The notes beneath the pieces are model-generated. The model did no database searches, was not told the origin of the DNA, and saw nothing but the letters and a program-made list of their open reading frames with translations. Source: an uncultured Ruminococcus sp. (GTDB taxonomy: Bacteria; Bacillota; Clostridia; Oscillospirales; Acutalibacteraceae). Taken from it: a DNA stretch of 64,000 nt. Positions 1 to 8,359 of this stretch are shown piece after piece. Position numbers and translations under genes: made by a program. The stretch covers positions 1 to 64,000 of the forward strand of contig CADBZY010000009.1 in the NCBI GenBank assembly GCA_902799245.1. The letters run 5' to 3'. The first letter of the stretch is position 1, and each line of letters starts with the position of its first letter.

Positions 1-203
1 GGTTCTACCCCCAGATACCAATATCCTCGCAAGTCCAAATATCATCATAACAAAAAATCTAATTTGTGATTTGCTTCACTAAGTTGTGGATAGTGATTTA
101 AAAATGGCAAAAAATCACTGTAAATGATTATGACCGTTATCATTAATAATGCATGGGTATTTTTTAAGATTAAGAAGTAAAAAAACATGAATGGTTGGGA
201 GAA
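1..203. other. AT-rich left edge, no supported gene
   Basis: No confident coding region. Short open stretches cross the left edge on both strands, one on the minus strand reading as a hydrophobic segment, but none can be identified from about 60 bases. The notable feature is the 17-bp motif at 79-95 (separate entry). The rest is AT-rich leader to the flippase gene. Confidence 0.5.
79..95. repeat. Copy of the MITE terminal repeat
   Basis: CTAAGTTGTGGATAGTG is identical to the right terminal sequence of the palindromic insertion at 18796-18938. By orientation the element would extend leftwards out of the window. It may be a solo end, a second MITE remnant, or one end of the full-length parent transposon. 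The exact 17-base match inside 64 kb is very unlikely by chance. Confidence 0.6.
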
Positions 204-1604
204 ATGAAAAACAGAAATGTAAATCCGATGGTGAAATCCTCGGTAATCTATATTTTAGCAACCGGTTTAGGTGAAGCAATGTCATTCTTGGGTATTATCG
301 TATTCACAAGACTGATGTCGAAGGCCGATTATGGCAATTACAGTACGTACTATGCATTTGTGGCACTTTTTCCTATTTTGTTAGGAGTCAACCTGTATTA
401 TTCATTAAATAACGCTTATATTGATAAAACGAACAAAATAAAGGAATTTCGCAAATCTGTGCTTTTTTTATCCACTTGTACCGCTATATTTATGTCTGTT
501 CTGATAATGACAGTGGGAATATTTTTCGTGAAAAATGTACGGTGGTATGTAATACTTTTTTCACTGTGCCATTCTTATTGCTTTTTCATCATCAATTACA
601 CGATATATTCTGCCAATATGGAAAACGATTATAAGAAAAAGCTATGGTTGCTGATCTTGCCCAATACCATGCAATTTATTCTTTCATTACTATTTATTCT
701 TGCGATACCTTCCCACACTTTTATTGCAAGGGTTGTCGGCAGCGTTATTGGTGTTTGGACGATTGCTGCCGTTTGCTATTTTGGAATCATTCGTTCTCAA
801 GGAAAATTATTTTGTCAGGATGACTGGCATTATGCTTTATGCATTTCTGTGCCGTCTATTCTGATGTCGGTGTCAAACCATCTTTTGCAACAATGTGATA
901 AGATTATGATAACCAACATATGGGGGGCAGAGGAAACCGCTGTTTATTCTGTCATCTATTATCTCGGATACTCGATGATAGCTGTAAATATTGCCATTGG
1001 TCCGGTCAGACAAGCGTGGATATTTAAAAAAATCAGTCAAAATAACTTAGGTCAGGCAAAATGTCTTCAAAAATATTATTTAATGATTTTTATGTTTCTC
1101 GCAGCAGCGATCATGTTGTTCGGAAGAATTGCGTTAAACATTATTGCCCCCCCAGCTTATTGGAAGTACGAATACATTCTGCCGTTTGTAATAAGTGCTT
1201 GTATGATGGTTTTGTATGCTTTTTACACTGAAATTGTCTTGTTTTATAAGAAAAACATGATATTATCTTTAACCATCTTATTAGGTGCTATCATTAACGT
1301 AGTCTTAAATGCAGTTTTTATTCCAAAATTGGGAGCTATAGCAGCTTGTTATACGACTGTAATTTCATACTTCTTAATTTTTCTTTTGACTGGAATAATC
1401 TCTGATCACTACAAAAAAGGCGTATACTCCAAGAAATATTTTGTTATATTCTTGATATGGATTGGAATCATTGCTATGATAGATTATTTCTTTCATAGTG
1501 TTCTTATTGGTTATTACGGTTTATATTCCATTTTATTGGTTGTTATTATTTATTATACAATTCGTCATAGGGAAGAACTGAAGGTTGTTATTAAATCAAC
1601 TTAA
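204..1604 (+). CDS. Wzx-type polysaccharide flippase
   Basis: Multi-pass membrane protein of about 466 residues with roughly 12-14 hydrophobic segments. The N-terminal pattern (GLGEAMSFLGIIVFTRLMSKADYG) is typical of the MVF/MOP polysaccharide exporters that flip undecaprenyl-linked repeat units across the membrane. The reading frame is open from a TTG at 195, but ATG 204 is the more natural start; the GGGAGA just upstream is closer than usual for a Shine-Dalgarno. It is first in the rightward glycan unit, followed by a sialyltransferase-like gene. It is very AT-rich compared with the right half of the window, as usual for transferred glycan loci. The substrate, possibly a legionaminic-acid glycan, is inferred from the neighbouring operon. 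Confidence 0.85.
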   Translation: MKNRNVNPMVKSSVIYILATGLGEAMSFLGIIVFTRLMSKADYGNYSTYYAFVALFPILLGVNLYYSLNNAYIDKTNKIKEFRKSVLFLSTCTAIFMSVLIMTVGIFFVKNVRWYVILFSLCHSYCFFIINYTIYSANMENDYKKKLWLLILPNTMQFILSLLFILAIPSHTFIARVVGSVIGVWTIAAVCYFGIIRSQGKLFCQDDWHYALCISVPSILMSVSNHLLQQCDKIMITNIWGAEETAVYSVIYYLGYSMIAVNIAIGPVRQAWIFKKISQNNLGQAKCLQKYYLMIFMFLAAAIMLFGRIALNIIAPPAYWKYEYILPFVISACMMVLYAFYTEIVLFYKKNMILSLTILLGAIINVVLNAVFIPKLGAIAACYTTVISYFLIFLLTGIISDHYKKGVYSKKYFVIFLIWIGIIAMIDYFFHSVLIGYYGLYSILLVVIIYYTIRHREELKVVIKST

Positions 1605-1686
1605 TTAAATTATCTATATTACGAACTGTTCATTTTTTTGTTTTATAAATAATCTAATCTCAGGACAATAATTGGAGGAAGTTTGT

Positions 1687-2802
1687 TTGAAAAAAAAAGG
1701 TTTAGTAATCATTCATTCACCTAAAGAGTTGCATCAATTCGTATGGTATTACTGCAATAAAGGTAAAAAAATAAACTGGGATGTTCTATGCATGCCAAAT
1801 GGAGAAAAAAAAGAATATATCCATAAACATTGTGAAGCAGCAGGTATTTTCTCGAATGTTATTATTTCGGATAAATCTTTTTTCTGGTCATCAATATTTC
1901 AAAAGATAAAAGTCTTTTTGTCAATGCTATTTTATTTTATTATTGGACAACAAAAGAAGCTTTGCCGCAAATTTCTTAACGCTCTTGTTAGATTAGATGA
2001 TTATGATGAATTAGTGGTCGCTTGTAACACAGGAATAATTGTCGGTTCATGTATTGTGCTTGGAGAAGAAAAAAATGTTGTAATATTGGATGATGGACTT
2101 GGTGAATACCAAGAAAAAACCAAATGGATCTCAATAGACAAACTCCGTTCTCCTTATTATATTGAGGGTTTAATTCTTTCAAGAATGGGATATTGCAGCC
2201 CCGGATTTTTTTATTTTGAGGCAGAAAAAAATTGCACAAAATATTCATATTATCCGGAAAAGATGATATATCGCAATTATAAGAAGATACTTCCGTTATT
2301 CGCCGATGAAGGCACAGATTTAGAACTATATGACAAACTGTTGAGACGAGTTTATCCATTATTGAATAGTTTTAATTTCAATGATGCTGAAGCTATATTC
2401 TTTACGCATCCAATGAAGGATTATTCATCAGATTATGAAAAATATGTCAGACGTTTTGAGGCTTTTGTGAGCAATAAATATTCACGTATTTTTATAAAAA
2501 AAAATCCGTATGAAATAAGTAGTTATGAATTCGACGATCATGTCGTTTGCAAAGAAATAGACAGTTCAATTCCTGCTGAAGTTCTGCTTCCATACCTAAA
2601 AAATTTGGATGTTTATATTCTTGTGTGCAGTTCAATACTAATGTCTACCAAAGCATTAGATCTGAAATTTAGAATAATTGATTTCGAGGGTATTCGTGAA
2701 GAAAATTTAGAAAAAGGTCTTTATAAATATCCATCGGAGAAAGATGTTAGACATTTTTGTGACAATTTCTCGAGCGGTAAATATGAAATTATCGTTATTT
2801 AG
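1687..2802 (+). CDS. Putative sialyltransferase-like glycosyltransferase (GT52/polysialyltransferase type)
   Basis: About 371 residues. The VILDDGLGEY segment near residue 140 and the late pattern IFIKKNP...IPAEVLLPYL...VLVCSSILMS resemble the DDG/DEG, HP-type and acidic-Pro/Ser motifs of bacterial CMP-sialic-acid transferases (GT52 and POLYST families). The second motif is degenerate (KKNP, not KPHP), so this is a tentative family call. A strong GGAGGA at 1674-1679 places the start at TTG 1687, seven bases downstream, rather than at TTG 1672. Codons 2-4 are a run of nine A residues. Its position beside a nonulosonate pathway suggests it transfers legionaminic or a related acid. It is AT-rich like the flippase. 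Confidence 0.55.
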   Translation: MKKKGLVIIHSPKELHQFVWYYCNKGKKINWDVLCMPNGEKKEYIHKHCEAAGIFSNVIISDKSFFWSSIFQKIKVFLSMLFYFIIGQQKKLCRKFLNALVRLDDYDELVVACNTGIIVGSCIVLGEEKNVVILDDGLGEYQEKTKWISIDKLRSPYYIEGLILSRMGYCSPGFFYFEAEKNCTKYSYYPEKMIYRNYKKILPLFADEGTDLELYDKLLRRVYPLLNSFNFNDAEAIFFTHPMKDYSSDYEKYVRRFEAFVSNKYSRIFIKKNPYEISSYEFDDHVVCKEIDSSIPAEVLLPYLKNLDVYILVCSSILMSTKALDLKFRIIDFEGIREENLEKGLYKYPSEKDVRHFCDNFSSGKYEIIVI

Positions 2803-3456
2803 CAATCAAAAAAATGGAAAGACAATTGACAAAGGTAGTATAATAGAAGCATAGAGGTCAGGGCTATGCTGAATAAAGAAGAGCGAGAGTTATTAACAAA
2901 GACTTTTGAAAACAATGATATTACGAGCAGGGAAATGAATGAGCGTCTGGGATTTGGCGTAGATGATAAAACAGTGAAACAGCACGTTGTCAAGCCAGGA
3001 TATCGATATTAAATGAAGTCCGTCTATACTGACGAACCTACGCGTTCCCGATGTAGTTATAAAACGAGTGGCAGATGTTTTGACAAAAGCGGAGGCAAAA
3101 ATCCTCTATCTCCCACTTTACAGCCCCGATGTTAATCCTATTGGTAAATATGGATTAAGATTAAATCCATTCTTCGTAAGTTCAAAACTCGTACTCTTGA
3201 CGCTTTGCCTGACGCCTGCTTTCGAGGCTATTACTTCTTCCGAATGTATCAGCTGGTTAAGTCGTGCTTTTTGTCTTGCAAATTTGCTGGATAGTTATAA
3301 TTGCAGGTTTGCCACCAAAAGAAGAAAAAAAGTCTGTTTAATAAATGGTTATTCAATAGCAGATATTTGATTTTAATACTGACCTTGCGGACATTAGTTG
3401 TAAAAATCGCTGCATAATACCCTTGGTGTTCACAAAGAATAATAAGAGGACTGATT
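2803..3456. other. IS630 remnant region between glycan genes
   Basis: This 650-base gap holds a promoter-like TTGACA/TATAAT pair close together near 2827-2845, the decayed transposase (2866-3294) and about 160 bases of AT-rich spacer before the FkbH-like gene. No intact gene was seen. Confidence 0.6.
2866..3294 (+). pseudogene. Degenerate IS630-family transposase
   Basis: The first part (ATG 2866 to a stop at 3010) encodes 48 residues with an N-terminal helix-turn-helix like that of IS630/Tc1 transposases, ending in a GYRY motif. The sequence then jumps to the C-terminal catalytic end: LYLPLYSPDVNPIGKYG matches the conserved LYLPPYSPDLNPIE block with its DDE glutamate lost. A frameshift near 3155-3160 is needed to continue into KSILRKFKTRTLDALPDA and on to the stop at 3292. 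The middle of the gene is deleted. It separates the glycosyltransferase from the FkbH cassette and is not functional. Confidence 0.8.
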
Positions 3457-5235
3457 ATGGACTATTTTATTTATCCAATTGACAATAAGAGCCTATTAAG
3501 GAAGAAAATCAGAATTAAAAGGGATCTGCTTAGCAAAAGCGATCGTTTTATAGATAAACGTATAGCAGTTCTGGGCGGTTCTACTACGAACGAAATCGTA
3601 GACCAGCTCGAATTGTTTCTGCTCCATTATGGCATCAGACCCACTTTCTATCAATCAGAGTATGCTCAGTATTGGCAGGACGCCATGTTTGGCAATGAAG
3701 AACTTGACAATTTTAAGCCTGACGTCATCTATATACACACAAATTGGCGCAATATAACCGAATTCCCGACTACTTCCAGCTCACGTGAAGAAACCGATGT
3801 TTTGCTTGAGAAGACATATAACCACTTCGCTGTAATATGGGATAAACTTGCGGAAAAATTCAATTGTCCGATTATTCAGGATAACTTTGACCGACCTGCC
3901 TGGAGACTGCTCGGCAACAGTGATATTATTGATCACAGAGGTAGAACCAACTTTATTTCAAGACTCAACCAAATACTTTATCGCTACGCAGAGGTGCATA
4001 AGGCTTTTTTTGTCAATGATGTTGACTATTTAGCTGCCTGCTACGGGCTGGAGGCGTGGAGCAATCCGCTGTATTGGCATATGTACAAATATAGCCTGTG
4101 CCTTGATGCGATCCCCAGTCTTGCGAAGAGCGTTGCCGATATTATCAAAAGCATTTACGGCAAGAACAGAAAGGTGCTTGTCTGCGACCTGGACAATACC
4201 CTATGGGGAGGCGTTGTGGGTGATGACGGCGTTGAAGGTATCCGATTAGGGCCTGAAGTACCCGTGGGGCAGATTTATTCCGAGTTTCAGCAGTATGTTA
4301 AGGAGCTGAAATCCATTGGCGTATTATTGGCTGTCAACAGCAAAAATGATGAAGAAAACGCGATAGCAGGCTTAAATCATCCCGACGGTCCATTGAAACC
4401 TGACGATTTTGTGTCCATAAAAGCCAACTGGGAAAACAAGGACAGAAATATGCAGGCTATCGCAAACGATCTGAATCTCGGTATTGACAGTTTTGTGTTT
4501 ATTGACGACAACCCAACGGAACGTGAAATAATCATTCAGTCAGATTTTGGAGTGGCTGTTCCAGTTATGGATAAAGTAGAGAATTACATCAGAGTGCTGG
4601 ACAGAAACGGTTTCTTTGAAGTGACGACACTGTCTTCTGATGATTTATCCCGGGTTGAAATGTATCAGGCAAACGCAAAACGGGTTCAGTTGCAGGAAAG
4701 CGTAGGAAATTATGATGATTTTTTAAAGAGTCTTCATATGAAGGCAACCATAAGAGCGTTTGAGCCGATTTATATTCAGAGAATCGCTCAGCTAACCAAT
4801 AAGAGCAATCAGTTTAACCTCACCACACTGCGGTGCAGCGAGAGCGATATCAGCAGTATGAGGGAATCTGAGAATTATATCTGTCTTTATGGAAAGCTTG
4901 AAGACAGGTTTGGCGACAACGGTGTGGTAAGCGTTATTGCCGGTCAGATTGAGGATAACCAATTGCATATTAGATTGTGGCTCATGAGCTGCCGTGTATT
5001 AAAAAGAGGTCTGGAAAGCGCGATGCTGGATGCGCTTGTCAGCGATGCCAGGGTAAGAGGGCTCGGACGCATTATCGGGTATTACTACCCCACACCCAAA
5101 AACGGTATGGTGAAGGATTTTTATTCTCGCATGGGATTTGAGAAAATCTCAGAGGACGCAGATGGCAATACAACATGGCGGCTGGGTTTGGATGATTACC
5201 GGTCCCAGGAAACAGCCATAGAAATACGCAGATAA
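3457..5235 (+). CDS. FkbH-like HAD-IIIC family protein (SGNH-like + HAD + GNAT)
   Basis: 592 residues in three parts. An N-terminal SGNH-like region begins with IAVLGGSTTNE (about 36-46). A HAD domain carries motif I VCDLDNTLWGG with Asp244 and Asp246, and a later FIDDNPTERE motif. The C-terminal GNAT-like part contains RLWLMSCRVLKRGLE and a YYPTPKNGMVKDFYSRMGFE end. Characterised FkbH relatives load a D-glyceryl unit from 1,3-bisphosphoglycerate onto an acyl carrier protein and dephosphorylate it. The ACP gene begins 14 bases downstream, which strongly supports this role. Start ATG 3457 follows AAGAGGA. First gene of a four-gene cassette; the product is probably glyceryl-ACP or a related hydroxyacyl-ACP, inferred. 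Confidence 0.85.
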   Translation: MDYFIYPIDNKSLLRKKIRIKRDLLSKSDRFIDKRIAVLGGSTTNEIVDQLELFLLHYGIRPTFYQSEYAQYWQDAMFGNEELDNFKPDVIYIHTNWRNITEFPTTSSSREETDVLLEKTYNHFAVIWDKLAEKFNCPIIQDNFDRPAWRLLGNSDIIDHRGRTNFISRLNQILYRYAEVHKAFFVNDVDYLAACYGLEAWSNPLYWHMYKYSLCLDAIPSLAKSVADIIKSIYGKNRKVLVCDLDNTLWGGVVGDDGVEGIRLGPEVPVGQIYSEFQQYVKELKSIGVLLAVNSKNDEENAIAGLNHPDGPLKPDDFVSIKANWENKDRNMQAIANDLNLGIDSFVFIDDNPTEREIIIQSDFGVAVPVMDKVENYIRVLDRNGFFEVTTLSSDDLSRVEMYQANAKRVQLQESVGNYDDFLKSLHMKATIRAFEPIYIQRIAQLTNKSNQFNLTTLRCSESDISSMRESENYICLYGKLEDRFGDNGVVSVIAGQIEDNQLHIRLWLMSCRVLKRGLESAMLDALVSDARVRGLGRIIGYYYPTPKNGMVKDFYSRMGFEKISEDADGNTTWRLGLDDYRSQETAIEIRR

Positions 5236-5249
5236 AACGGAGGATTCAC

Positions 5250-5492
5250 ATGGAAAGAAAAGAAATTTTCAAGAGACTAGACGAAGTATTTCAGGATGTA
5301 TTTGGTGATGACAGTGTAACTGTTAACGATAAAACCACTGCGTCAGATATTGAAGGTTGGGACAGCTTGCGCCATATCACGCTTTTGACGGCAATTGAAG
5401 ATGAATTTGAAATCAGCTTCTCCTTGGAACAGTCTTTTTCCTTTAAGAATGTCGGCAATATTGTCGACGCTATCATTGCGCTGAAGAACTAA
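5250..5492 (+). CDS. Acyl carrier protein
   Basis: 80-residue acidic protein with the phosphopantetheine site GWDSLRH, the serine being near residue 39, and typical four-helix spacing. Its partner is the preceding FkbH-like protein (14-base gap) and the acyl chain would be passed to the GNAT encoded two genes later. ACPs in glycan loci with an FkbH-like gene are thought to carry short hydroxyacyl groups rather than fatty acids. Strong GGAGG precedes ATG 5250. A general fatty-acid ACP is unlikely because no fatty-acid genes are nearby. Confidence 0.9.
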   Translation: MERKEIFKRLDEVFQDVFGDDSVTVNDKTTASDIEGWDSLRHITLLTAIEDEFEISFSLEQSFSFKNVGNIVDAIIALKN

Positions 5493-5502
5493 GGAGCCGA
5501 AA

Positions 5503-6462
5503 ATGAACAAACTGTATATTGCCATGTACCATTATACTCGGGATATTACTCACTCCCGATATCCCGAAATCAAAGGATTAGATGTTCCTTTGTTCAAGCA
5601 GCAAATTGAATTTTTCAGCCATCACTTTTCCGTGGTTACGACGGAAGATGTGATTGATTCTGTAGAAAGAAACACCGAGTTGCCGGAAAATGCTTTGCTG
5701 CTCACTTTTGACGACGGATATATTGATAATTATACATACGCATTTCCTATTCTTGAAAATGCCGGTATGCAAGGCTCGTTTTTCATTCCGGGCAAGACTT
5801 TTGCAGAACACAAACTGTTAGACGTTAACAAAATTCATTACATATTAGCATCATCGGATATCAACAAACTTCTTTCGGATTTATTGGATAGAATGGATTA
5901 TTACAGAGGACGTGAATTCGATTATCCGGATAACGATACCCTTTTCAACGAATATGCTAAAGCAAACAGATTTGACTGTAAGGAAGTAATCTTTGTAAAA
6001 AGAATGCTTCAAACTGTGCTTCCGGAGCATTTGCGCAATGTAATTTCGAGCGAGTTATTTGCAAAACACATGGGGGTTTCCGAAGAACAGCTCGCATATG
6101 AATTATATATGACAGAGGAACAGATTAGCACATTAAAAAGGCATGGAATGTTTATTGGAATACATGGGTATGATCATTATTGGCTTGGTAGACTGAGTCC
6201 GGAACAGATGGAGCAGGATATCACTACAGCCCTTCGTGTGATGGATCCATTCTTAGACAGGCATCACTGGGTGATGAATTATCCTTATGGAAACTATAGC
6301 GAGGATGTACTAAATTTTATCGCAAAACAGGGAGCCTGTCTTGGTCTTACCACGGAGGTCAGAACAGCTGACTTGAATGCTGACAATCGTTTGACTTTGC
6401 CAAGATTCGACTGCAACGATTTTCCGCCTAAAAGCGAAAACTATAAGAATTTCGTAATATAG
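5503..6462 (+). CDS. Polysaccharide deacetylase (NodB fold)
   Basis: 319 residues. LLTFDDGYIDNYTYAFPIL near residues 66-85 is the NodB motif 1 (TFDDG, catalytic and metal Asp); IGIHGYDHYWLGRLSPEQ around 221-240 supplies the H-x(3)-H metal motif 2. NYPYGNYSEDVL fits motif 3. No signal peptide is evident, so it probably acts in the cytoplasm on a nucleotide- or lipid-linked sugar, or on a small precursor, instead of on finished wall polymer. It lies 10 bases after the ACP and 18 before the GNAT, suggesting that N-acetyl removal and re-acylation are coupled. The substrate is not established. Confidence 0.85.
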   Translation: MNKLYIAMYHYTRDITHSRYPEIKGLDVPLFKQQIEFFSHHFSVVTTEDVIDSVERNTELPENALLLTFDDGYIDNYTYAFPILENAGMQGSFFIPGKTFAEHKLLDVNKIHYILASSDINKLLSDLLDRMDYYRGREFDYPDNDTLFNEYAKANRFDCKEVIFVKRMLQTVLPEHLRNVISSELFAKHMGVSEEQLAYELYMTEEQISTLKRHGMFIGIHGYDHYWLGRLSPEQMEQDITTALRVMDPFLDRHHWVMNYPYGNYSEDVLNFIAKQGACLGLTTEVRTADLNADNRLTLPRFDCNDFPPKSENYKNFVI

Positions 6463-6480
6463 ATTTTCTGAGGATTGATT

Positions 6481-7467
6481 ATGAATAATTATATTATTAG
6501 ATTTGCCAATCAAAATGATACATCTTCCATTATGCAATTTATCAATGATTTCTGGAGAGCAAATCATATTCTTGCTCGTAATCGTGAGTTGTTTGATTGG
6601 CAGTATCTCAGCGACAATAAGCTCCATTTTGTTTTGGGCGTAGATAATGACAATCAGATACAAGGGCTGATAGGATATATTGCATATGATGTCGGAGACA
6701 AAAAAGATATAGCATTAGCTTTATGGAAGTCAAATCCGGGTTGCGGATATCTTGGTGTGCAAATATTGATGTATCTGATCCAAAATGAGCCACATCGTGA
6801 AATTGTCTGCACGGGGATAAATATGCGGACTACAGAACTGGTTTACAGAAAATTAGGATTCAGCATCGGAAAAATGAAGCAATGGTATCGTCTGTCTCCA
6901 AGAGAATGTTATCATATCGCAAGTGTAAAAGACAGCTTTATTCCTCCCATTCATTATTCTGCAGATCTGGATTTTGTCAGATGCAATTCAATTGATGAAC
7001 TCCCCACAGAACTTTTTTCGGACACATCATGTATCCCATATAAGTCAAAAGACTATTTTGAAAGAAGATATTTTGATCATCCGATATATAAATATCTGGT
7101 TTATAGAAGCCATAATAACAACACTCGTTCCGATTCTGTTGTCGTATTAAGGAAAGAGCAGGTAGATGGAAACTGCGTAGTTCGACTAATTGATTATATA
7201 GGAGTTCCTGCTGATTTTGCTTTACTGACTTCTGAACTTGATCATCTTGTCAAACAATATGACGCAGAATACATTGATATGTATGAATTTGGATTATCGG
7301 ATGCGGAGTTAATAAACGCAGGATGGTTATGTGTGGATGAACGTGAAAATATAATACCAAATTATTTTTCCCCATTCGAAGAAAAGAATATTGAGATTTA
7401 TTGCAGTACAACAAATAATAAGGCACTTCTTTTTAGAGGTGACGGCGATCAGGATCGTCCGAATTAA
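6481..7467 (+). CDS. GNAT-family acyltransferase
   Basis: About 328 residues with an N-terminal GNAT fold (IRFANQNDTSSIMQFINDFW; acyl-donor region near PGCGYLGVQILMYL) and a C-terminal extension of about 150 residues without a clear assignment. The length and shape recall GNATs of glycan loci that modify amino sugars. ATG 6481 is chosen over TTG 6475 because GAGG at 6470-6473 lies seven bases upstream. Last gene of the FkbH-ACP-deacetylase cassette, so it may transfer the ACP-bound acyl group to the amine freed by the deacetylase. This is inference; a CoA-dependent acetyltransferase is the alternative. Confidence 0.7.
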   Translation: MNNYIIRFANQNDTSSIMQFINDFWRANHILARNRELFDWQYLSDNKLHFVLGVDNDNQIQGLIGYIAYDVGDKKDIALALWKSNPGCGYLGVQILMYLIQNEPHREIVCTGINMRTTELVYRKLGFSIGKMKQWYRLSPRECYHIASVKDSFIPPIHYSADLDFVRCNSIDELPTELFSDTSCIPYKSKDYFERRYFDHPIYKYLVYRSHNNNTRSDSVVVLRKEQVDGNCVVRLIDYIGVPADFALLTSELDHLVKQYDAEYIDMYEFGLSDAELINAGWLCVDERENIIPNYFSPFEEKNIEIYCSTTNNKALLFRGDGDQDRPN

Positions 7468-7506
7468 TTCGCACCTGCTCAAATAATCAAGTTTGTATAC
7501 AAAAAA

Positions 7507-7538
7507 CCGGATGTGAGGGATAATCGCCCAACATCCGG
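7507..7538. terminator. Bidirectional terminator between the two glycan operons
   Basis: CCGGATGT (7507-7514) pairs with ACATCCGG (7531-7538) across a 16-base loop. On the minus strand the stem is followed by six T, making it a good terminator for the legionaminic operon. On the plus strand the tail is T-rich but weaker. It sits exactly between convergent genes. Confidence 0.85.
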
Positions 7539-7568
7539 CTATGATTTTGTCTTTATTTGTTTGTCTTT

Positions 7569-8342
7569 CTACCCTTTTTCTCTCTTTTCAACTGCTACAA
7601 TATTCTCATAAATCTCAGCAAAATCGATCCTTGTGGCAAACAGATACTTAGCAATCACCTGCATCAGTTCAAAGTCGTTGATATGATCCAGATCCAATAT
7701 GCCCGTGTCTTCCATCATAATCACTTCGCAATATCCATCCAATACGCCCTTCTGAGTTCGTAGAAAATCGGGACGGTAGGCATACATGGATGCGTTCATA
7801 TCAAATATTTCCGGAGCCTGCTGACGTGCCACAAAATCAGAAGCAATTACTTTCTTGTAGCCGTGCTCTGTCTTCATTACCATATTGAAGTAAGGGTTTC
7901 GCCTGGAATCCGTTACGGAAAATGTTACATCAGCATGGCAGGCTTTCTGTTTCTCAATCAAATGAACGATATCTTCCACCTTCCGCAGCGGTGAAGTCAG
8001 ATCGAGATCCACTACCATGTCATAGTGCGTTTGAAATCTGTCTTCCATTTTGACAAGTGTGCTGCAAATAACCGCCGGCTTAGGTACTCTGTCACCGCCG
8101 AGTTCTTCTTCTCTGACGATAATTTCAACATCCACAAAGGGATTATTCTTGGCAATCTCAATCAGCTTTTCGCTGTCCGTATTCACCGCGACATCAATGC
8201 GGTCTTCCTTGTTGCTTTTTTTGTAAAGTTCGATTGCTGAAAAAGTATAATAAGGCAGAGGATATCCCAAAAAGTCTCTGATGTTTTTTTCAGGAATCCC
8301 TTTTGAACCGGCTCTGCCACAAATTGTCATTAGTATATTCAT
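7569..8342 (-). CDS. legF: CMP-legionaminate/acylneuraminate cytidylyltransferase
   Basis: 257 residues. The N-terminal ILMTICGRAGSKGIPEKNIRDFLGYPLPYY is the nucleotide-binding signature of NeuA/LegF enzymes, which couple CTP to a nonulosonic acid. VVDLDLTSPLR and the FSVTDSRRNPYFNMV segment are also family-typical. It is the last gene of the nine-gene minus-strand operon and performs its last step. LegF is preferred over NeuA because the operon contains LegB/LegC/PtmE homologues of the legionaminic rather than the N-acetylneuraminic route. The sugar specificity cannot be read from sequence alone. Confidence 0.85.
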   Translation of the reverse strand: MNILMTICGRAGSKGIPEKNIRDFLGYPLPYYTFSAIELYKKSNKEDRIDVAVNTDSEKLIEIAKNNPFVDVEIIVREEELGGDRVPKPAVICSTLVKMEDRFQTHYDMVVDLDLTSPLRKVEDIVHLIEKQKACHADVTFSVTDSRRNPYFNMVMKTEHGYKKVIASDFVARQQAPEIFDMNASMYAYRPDFLRTQKGVLDGYCEVIMMEDTGILDLDHINDFELMQVIAKYLFATRIDFAEIYENIVAVEKREKG

Positions 8343-8359
8343 AAGTTCACCTCAAATTA

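Noticed and set aside
79-95. DnaA box-like TGTGGATA in the left-edge motif
   Set aside because: It is part of the MITE terminal repeat, which occurs again at 18796-18938, and there is no cluster of boxes.
3068-3370. 100-codon frame as an independent small gene
   Set aside because: Its start encodes the degenerate catalytic end of an IS630 transposase and the rest is out of frame with it.
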